A DNA stretch of 7,886 nt from an uncultured Clostridia bacterium (GTDB taxonomy: Bacteria > Bacillota > Clostridia > RGIG6154): NCBI GenBank assembly GCA_934457515.1, contig CAKSHV010000059.1, forward strand, positions 1-7,886, written 5' to 3'. Of this stretch, positions 5,788 to 7,886 are shown one piece after another. A model generated the notes under the pieces. The model was not told the DNA's origin and ran no database searches. It saw only the letters and a program-made list of their open reading frames with translations. Position numbers and translations under genes: made by a program. The number at the start of each line of letters is the position of its first letter. Within the stretch, counting starts at the first letter, position 1.

Positions 5788-6657
5788 ATGAAAATGACGA
5801 GAACGATTCAAAAAACTTCAGAAAATCAAACAGTCGGCGACTTTTTAAAGCGTTCGCTTTCTTTGTCGCGCCGAATCATCATTAAGCTGAAAAAAACGGA
5901 CGGCATAGAGGTAAACGGCAGCGCGGTTCACACAAATTTTGTGCTGCACGAAGGCGATGTGCTGACCGTTTCTCTGCCCGAAGAGCAGTCCGAAACGCTA
6001 AAGCCCGAAAACATTCCGATTAATGTTTTATATGAAGACGAGCACTTGCTTGCGGTAAACAAGCCGAAAAACATGGCGGTGCACCCGACTTTAAATTACA
6101 AAAGCGGAACGCTGGCTAATGCAGTTTTACATTATTTTAAAGGTGAACCCTTTGTATTCCGCCCCGTAAACCGCCTGGACAAAGGCACCTCGGGTGTAGT
6201 GCTGATTGCCAAAAATCAGATTGCCGCGTCGCGCCTTTCGGCGCAGCTTGCCCAAAAAGAAATGCAAAAAACATATTTTGCAATTGTTTTCGGTGTGCCG
6301 CAACCAAGTGTGGGCAAAATTTCCGCGCCCATTGCGCTTGAGGAAGGCAGCATCATTAAGCGGTGCGCAAATTCAAACGGAGCAAGCGCCGAAACCGAAT
6401 ATGAAACGGTATGCACCAATAACGGTCTTTCGCTCGTCCGCCTGTTTCCGCACACCGGCAGAACCCACCAGATTCGCGTGCACATGGCACACATCGGCTG
6501 TCCGCTGTATGCCGACTTTCTGTACGGCACGGAAATTCCAAACGAAACATTTTATCTGCACTGCGCGTCCCTTTCGTTCATGCACCCCATAACGCAAAAG
6601 CAGATGACCGTTCATGCGCCGCTGCCCGATTGTTTTGAAGAAAGGATAGACAAATGA
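5788..6657 (+). CDS. RluD-family 23S rRNA-type pseudouridine synthase
   Basis: This enzyme isomerises specific uridines in RNA, normally rRNA, to pseudouridine. The 289-residue product has an N-terminal S4 RNA-binding domain (about residues 14-64, with LSLSRRIIIKLKK and GIEVNG). A RluA/RluD-type catalytic domain follows: VNKPKNMAVHP at 90-100, NRLDKGTSGVVLIAKN with the catalytic D131, and RTHQIRVHMAHIGCPLYAD near the C-terminus. The usual HRLD is NRLD here, a tolerated change. I start at the ATG at 5788. An upstream in-frame TTG at 5770 lies inside the promoter and is rejected; a second ATG at 5794 is possible. Neither ATG has a Shine-Dalgarno, consistent with a leaderless message. Which uridine it modifies cannot be told, so no rlu letter is given. 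It overlaps the next gene by ATGA. Confidence 0.93.
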   Translation: MKMTRTIQKTSENQTVGDFLKRSLSLSRRIIIKLKKTDGIEVNGSAVHTNFVLHEGDVLTVSLPEEQSETLKPENIPINVLYEDEHLLAVNKPKNMAVHPTLNYKSGTLANAVLHYFKGEPFVFRPVNRLDKGTSGVVLIAKNQIAASRLSAQLAQKEMQKTYFAIVFGVPQPSVGKISAPIALEEGSIIKRCANSNGASAETEYETVCTNNGLSLVRLFPHTGRTHQIRVHMAHIGCPLYADFLYGTEIPNETFYLHCASLSFMHPITQKQMTVHAPLPDCFEERIDK

Positions 6658-7166
6658 TTATACTCCTCACAGGCGCATCGCACACCGGCAAAACGGCACT
6701 TGCGCAAAAACTGCTTGAAAAATACAAATTCCCGTATTTATCTATCGACCACCTGAAAATGGGCTTAATCCGCAGCGGTCAAACCGACCTTACGCCGTCT
6801 GATGATGACCGGCTTACCGATTATTTGTGGCCCATTGTGCGCGAAATGATTAAAACCGCAATCGAGAACAAGCAAAATCTTATTGTGGAGGGCTGTTACA
6901 TTCCGTTTGACTGGGCAAAGGATTTTGAAAAAGAATATTTGAAAAACATGAAATACTGCTGCCTGATTTTCAGCGAAAAGTATATAAAAAATCATTTTGA
7001 GGACATAAAAAAACACGCCTGTATCATCGAAAAGCGGCTCGATGACACATTCTGCACACAAGAGACGGTTTTGAAAGACAATGCGCGGTATTTAAAACTT
7101 GCAAAAAAGCATAATGCAAACTGCATATTGATAAATGAAGATTACGAAAAAGAGATTGATTTATAA
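6654..7166 (+). CDS. Small P-loop NTPase, probable kinase of unknown substrate
   Basis: The 170-residue product has a Walker A motif GASHTGKT at residues 7-14, an acidic D32 in SIDHLKMGLIRSG where small-molecule kinases often bind substrate, and a hydrophobic strand ending in IVEGCYI at 77-83. The C-terminal part holds scattered Lys/Arg residues that may form a lid. This layout is that of adenylate-kinase-like or AAA_33-type phosphotransferases, but no substrate motif is recognisable, so 'kinase' is inference. AAAGGA at 6641-6646 is seven bases before the ATG, and the start overlaps the stop of the pseudouridine synthase (ATGA), so the two are translationally coupled. The last codons and stop form part of the terminator hairpin. 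Confidence 0.85.
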   Translation: MIILLTGASHTGKTALAQKLLEKYKFPYLSIDHLKMGLIRSGQTDLTPSDDDRLTDYLWPIVREMIKTAIENKQNLIVEGCYIPFDWAKDFEKEYLKNMKYCCLIFSEKYIKNHFEDIKKHACIIEKRLDDTFCTQETVLKDNARYLKLAKKHNANCILINEDYEKEIDL

Positions 7167-7177
7167 TCAATCTCTTT
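7147..7177. terminator. Shared terminator between the convergent kinase-like and cupin genes
   Basis: AAAGAGATTGAT (7149-7160) and ATCAATCTCTTT (7166-7177) form a perfect 12-pair stem around TTATA. The left arm is coding sequence for the last residues of the kinase-like protein, and its TAA (7164-7166) lies in the loop and first base of the right arm. On the minus strand the stem runs into a TTTTT tract, a good terminator for the cupin gene. On the plus strand the tail is only TTTCTTATT, weaker. Confidence 0.75.
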
Positions 7178-7178
7178 C

Positions 7179-7508
7179 TTATTGCTCCGGCACGACCGCG
7201 AAAAACACCAGCGGCGCATCGTTTTTGTTCATCAGAGAGTGGGTATGCCCTTTGGGGCAGTAGTGACACGAGCCTTTGGGCAAAATCTCGGTTTCGCCGT
7301 CATACAGAACCGTCCCCTCGCCTTCTAAAATAAAAATCATTTCGCTGCTTGTTTCATGGGTATGCAGCCCGATGGACGCACCCTTTTCAAGTGTTCCGCG
7401 CATGATTTTGCACATTGAATCGGTAAACATGTGCGTTGAGAATTCTTTTTCGCCGCCCTTAAAATTCGGAATAACCGTTTTTTCTATCTCATCAAACACA
7501 ATTTTCAT
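7179..7508 (-). CDS. Small single-domain cupin protein
   Basis: The 109-residue product is one cupin barrel with both conserved motifs complete. Motif 1 is G43-x5-H49-T-H51-x4-E56-x6-G63. Motif 2 is G79-x5-P85-K-G87-x2-H90-x3-N94. H49, H51, E56 and H90 would bind one metal ion. Cupins of this size include sugar isomerases, dioxygenases and ligand sensors, so no reaction can be assigned. The start is the ATG at 7508, eight bases after AGGAGG at 7517-7522. Longer in-frame starts upstream would place that site inside the gene. A terminator for the upstream gene ends only about 30 bases before the start, and no clear promoter is seen; a TATAAT at 7586-7591 lacks a good -35. Expression may come from read-through. 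Confidence 0.9.
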   Translation of the reverse strand: MKIVFDEIEKTVIPNFKGGEKEFSTHMFTDSMCKIMRGTLEKGASIGLHTHETSSEMIFILEGEGTVLYDGETEILPKGSCHYCPKGHTHSLMNKNDAPLVFFAVVPEQ

Positions 7509-7533
7509 CGCTTTTTCCTCCTGCTTTTTCATA

Positions 7534-7570
7534 AAACAAAAAAGCCCGCGGCAATACACAGCGAACTTTT
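7534..7570 (-). terminator. Terminator after the coiled-coil gene
   Basis: Read on the minus strand, AAAAGTTCGC (7570-7561) pairs with GCGGGCTTTT (7549-7540), ten pairs including two G-U, around an 11-base loop. It is followed by a T-rich tail (TTTTTTGTTTT overall). It separates the edge gene from the cupin gene but is weaker than the others because of the large loop, so some read-through is plausible. Confidence 0.6.
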
Positions 7571-7591
7571 GTTTGTCCGAATAAAATTATA

Positions 7592-7886
7592 TTAGAATCC
7601 GTTTCTGTCTTCGCGAACGCGGATTAACACTTCGTTTAAGGTGTTTTCCACATCGTTTAATGTGCTTGTTACATATTCTTTGGTTGCCATGCGCATGTTT
7701 CTTGCCTCGGTCTGCGCATTTTCCATAATTTCGCGTGCATGGTCCTCCGCCTTGCGGGAAATTTCATGCTCGCTTACCATAATGGTAACCTTGTCCGCAG
7801 CACTCTTTAAAATGCTTTCCGCCTCTTGCTTTGCGTCGTTTATGATTCTCTGTTTGTCGCTTGTAACTTTTTGTGCTTCTTTGATT
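7592..7886 (-). CDS. C-terminal part of a coiled-coil protein (partial)
   Basis: The open frame crosses the right edge without a stop, so the visible 97 residues are only the C-terminal part; the internal ATG at 7780 is not the likely start. The sequence is strongly helical and charged, with alanine/glutamate-rich heptads (IKEAQKVTSDKQRIINDAK, then KAEDHAREIMENAQTEARN) and an ending VRVRE-like IRVREDRNGF. It has no membrane segment in view. It resembles the short coiled-coil proteins of clostridia often labelled 'ATPase' or likened to ATP synthase subunit b or DivIVA, usually found near coaD. That resemblance is from composition and memory, so I assign no function. Confidence 0.7.
   Translation of the reverse strand, partial: IKEAQKVTSDKQRIINDAKQEAESILKSAADKVTIMVSEHEISRKAEDHAREIMENAQTEARNMRMATKEYVTSTLNDVENTLNEVLIRVREDRNGF

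Noticed and set aside
7509..7559. Longer cupin start (MYCRG... or MKKQEEK...)
   Set aside because: AGGAGG at 7517-7522 is correctly spaced only for the ATG at 7508, and the upstream part overlaps the preceding terminator.
7592..7780. A complete 62-residue gene starting at 7780
   Set aside because: The frame stays open and keeps the same coiled-coil character up to the window edge; no ribosome site precedes 7780.

Overview
The window looks like a low-to-mid-GC Firmicute chromosome, most likely a clostridium. The protein sequences (L13, S9, IlvB, IlvA) have a Gram-positive anaerobe flavour. Shine-Dalgarno sites are strong (AAGGAGGT), promoters are TTGACA/TATAAT-like, and T-tailed hairpin terminators end nearly every unit. 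No mobile element, CRISPR array, rRNA or tRNA gene is visible. Species cannot be named from this sequence alone.

Layout, left to right. (1) The 5' end of a secreted protein gene runs off the left edge on the minus strand. It is divergent from a plus-strand gene for a small membrane protein resembling the staphylococcal carotenoid acyltransferase CrtO. The two share an intergenic region with overlapping back-to-back promoters and a small inverted repeat. (2) A ribosomal protein operon, rplM-rpsI (L13-S9), has its own consensus promoter and a terminator. (3) On the minus strand lies an isoleucine/valine operon, ilvB-ilvA-ridA, read right to left: acetolactate synthase catalytic subunit, threonine dehydratase, and the enamine/imine deaminase that clears IlvA's reactive by-products. 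(4) Divergent from it is a plus-strand pair, an RluD-type pseudouridine synthase and a small P-loop kinase-like protein, overlapping by ATGA. (5) At the right edge, on the minus strand, are a small cupin gene and the 3' part of a coiled-coil protein gene that continues outside the window.

The most interesting element is the leader of ilvB. From a near-consensus promoter, the transcript first encodes a 76-residue peptide whose second half is packed with Leu, Ile and Val codons (22 of residues 36-69). An intrinsic terminator follows directly, and only then comes ilvB. The last codons of the peptide (CCGAAAAAGCA) can pair with the loop and 5' arm of the terminator (TGCTTTTCGG), giving a mutually exclusive antiterminator. 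This has the logic of E. coli ilv leader-peptide attenuation. It is unexpected in a Firmicute, where T-box and CodY control of ilv genes are the well-known mechanisms; no T-box motif is visible here. A second notable point is that the pseudouridine synthase promoter places the predicted transcription start on or next to its ATG, with no Shine-Dalgarno, suggesting a leaderless mRNA.
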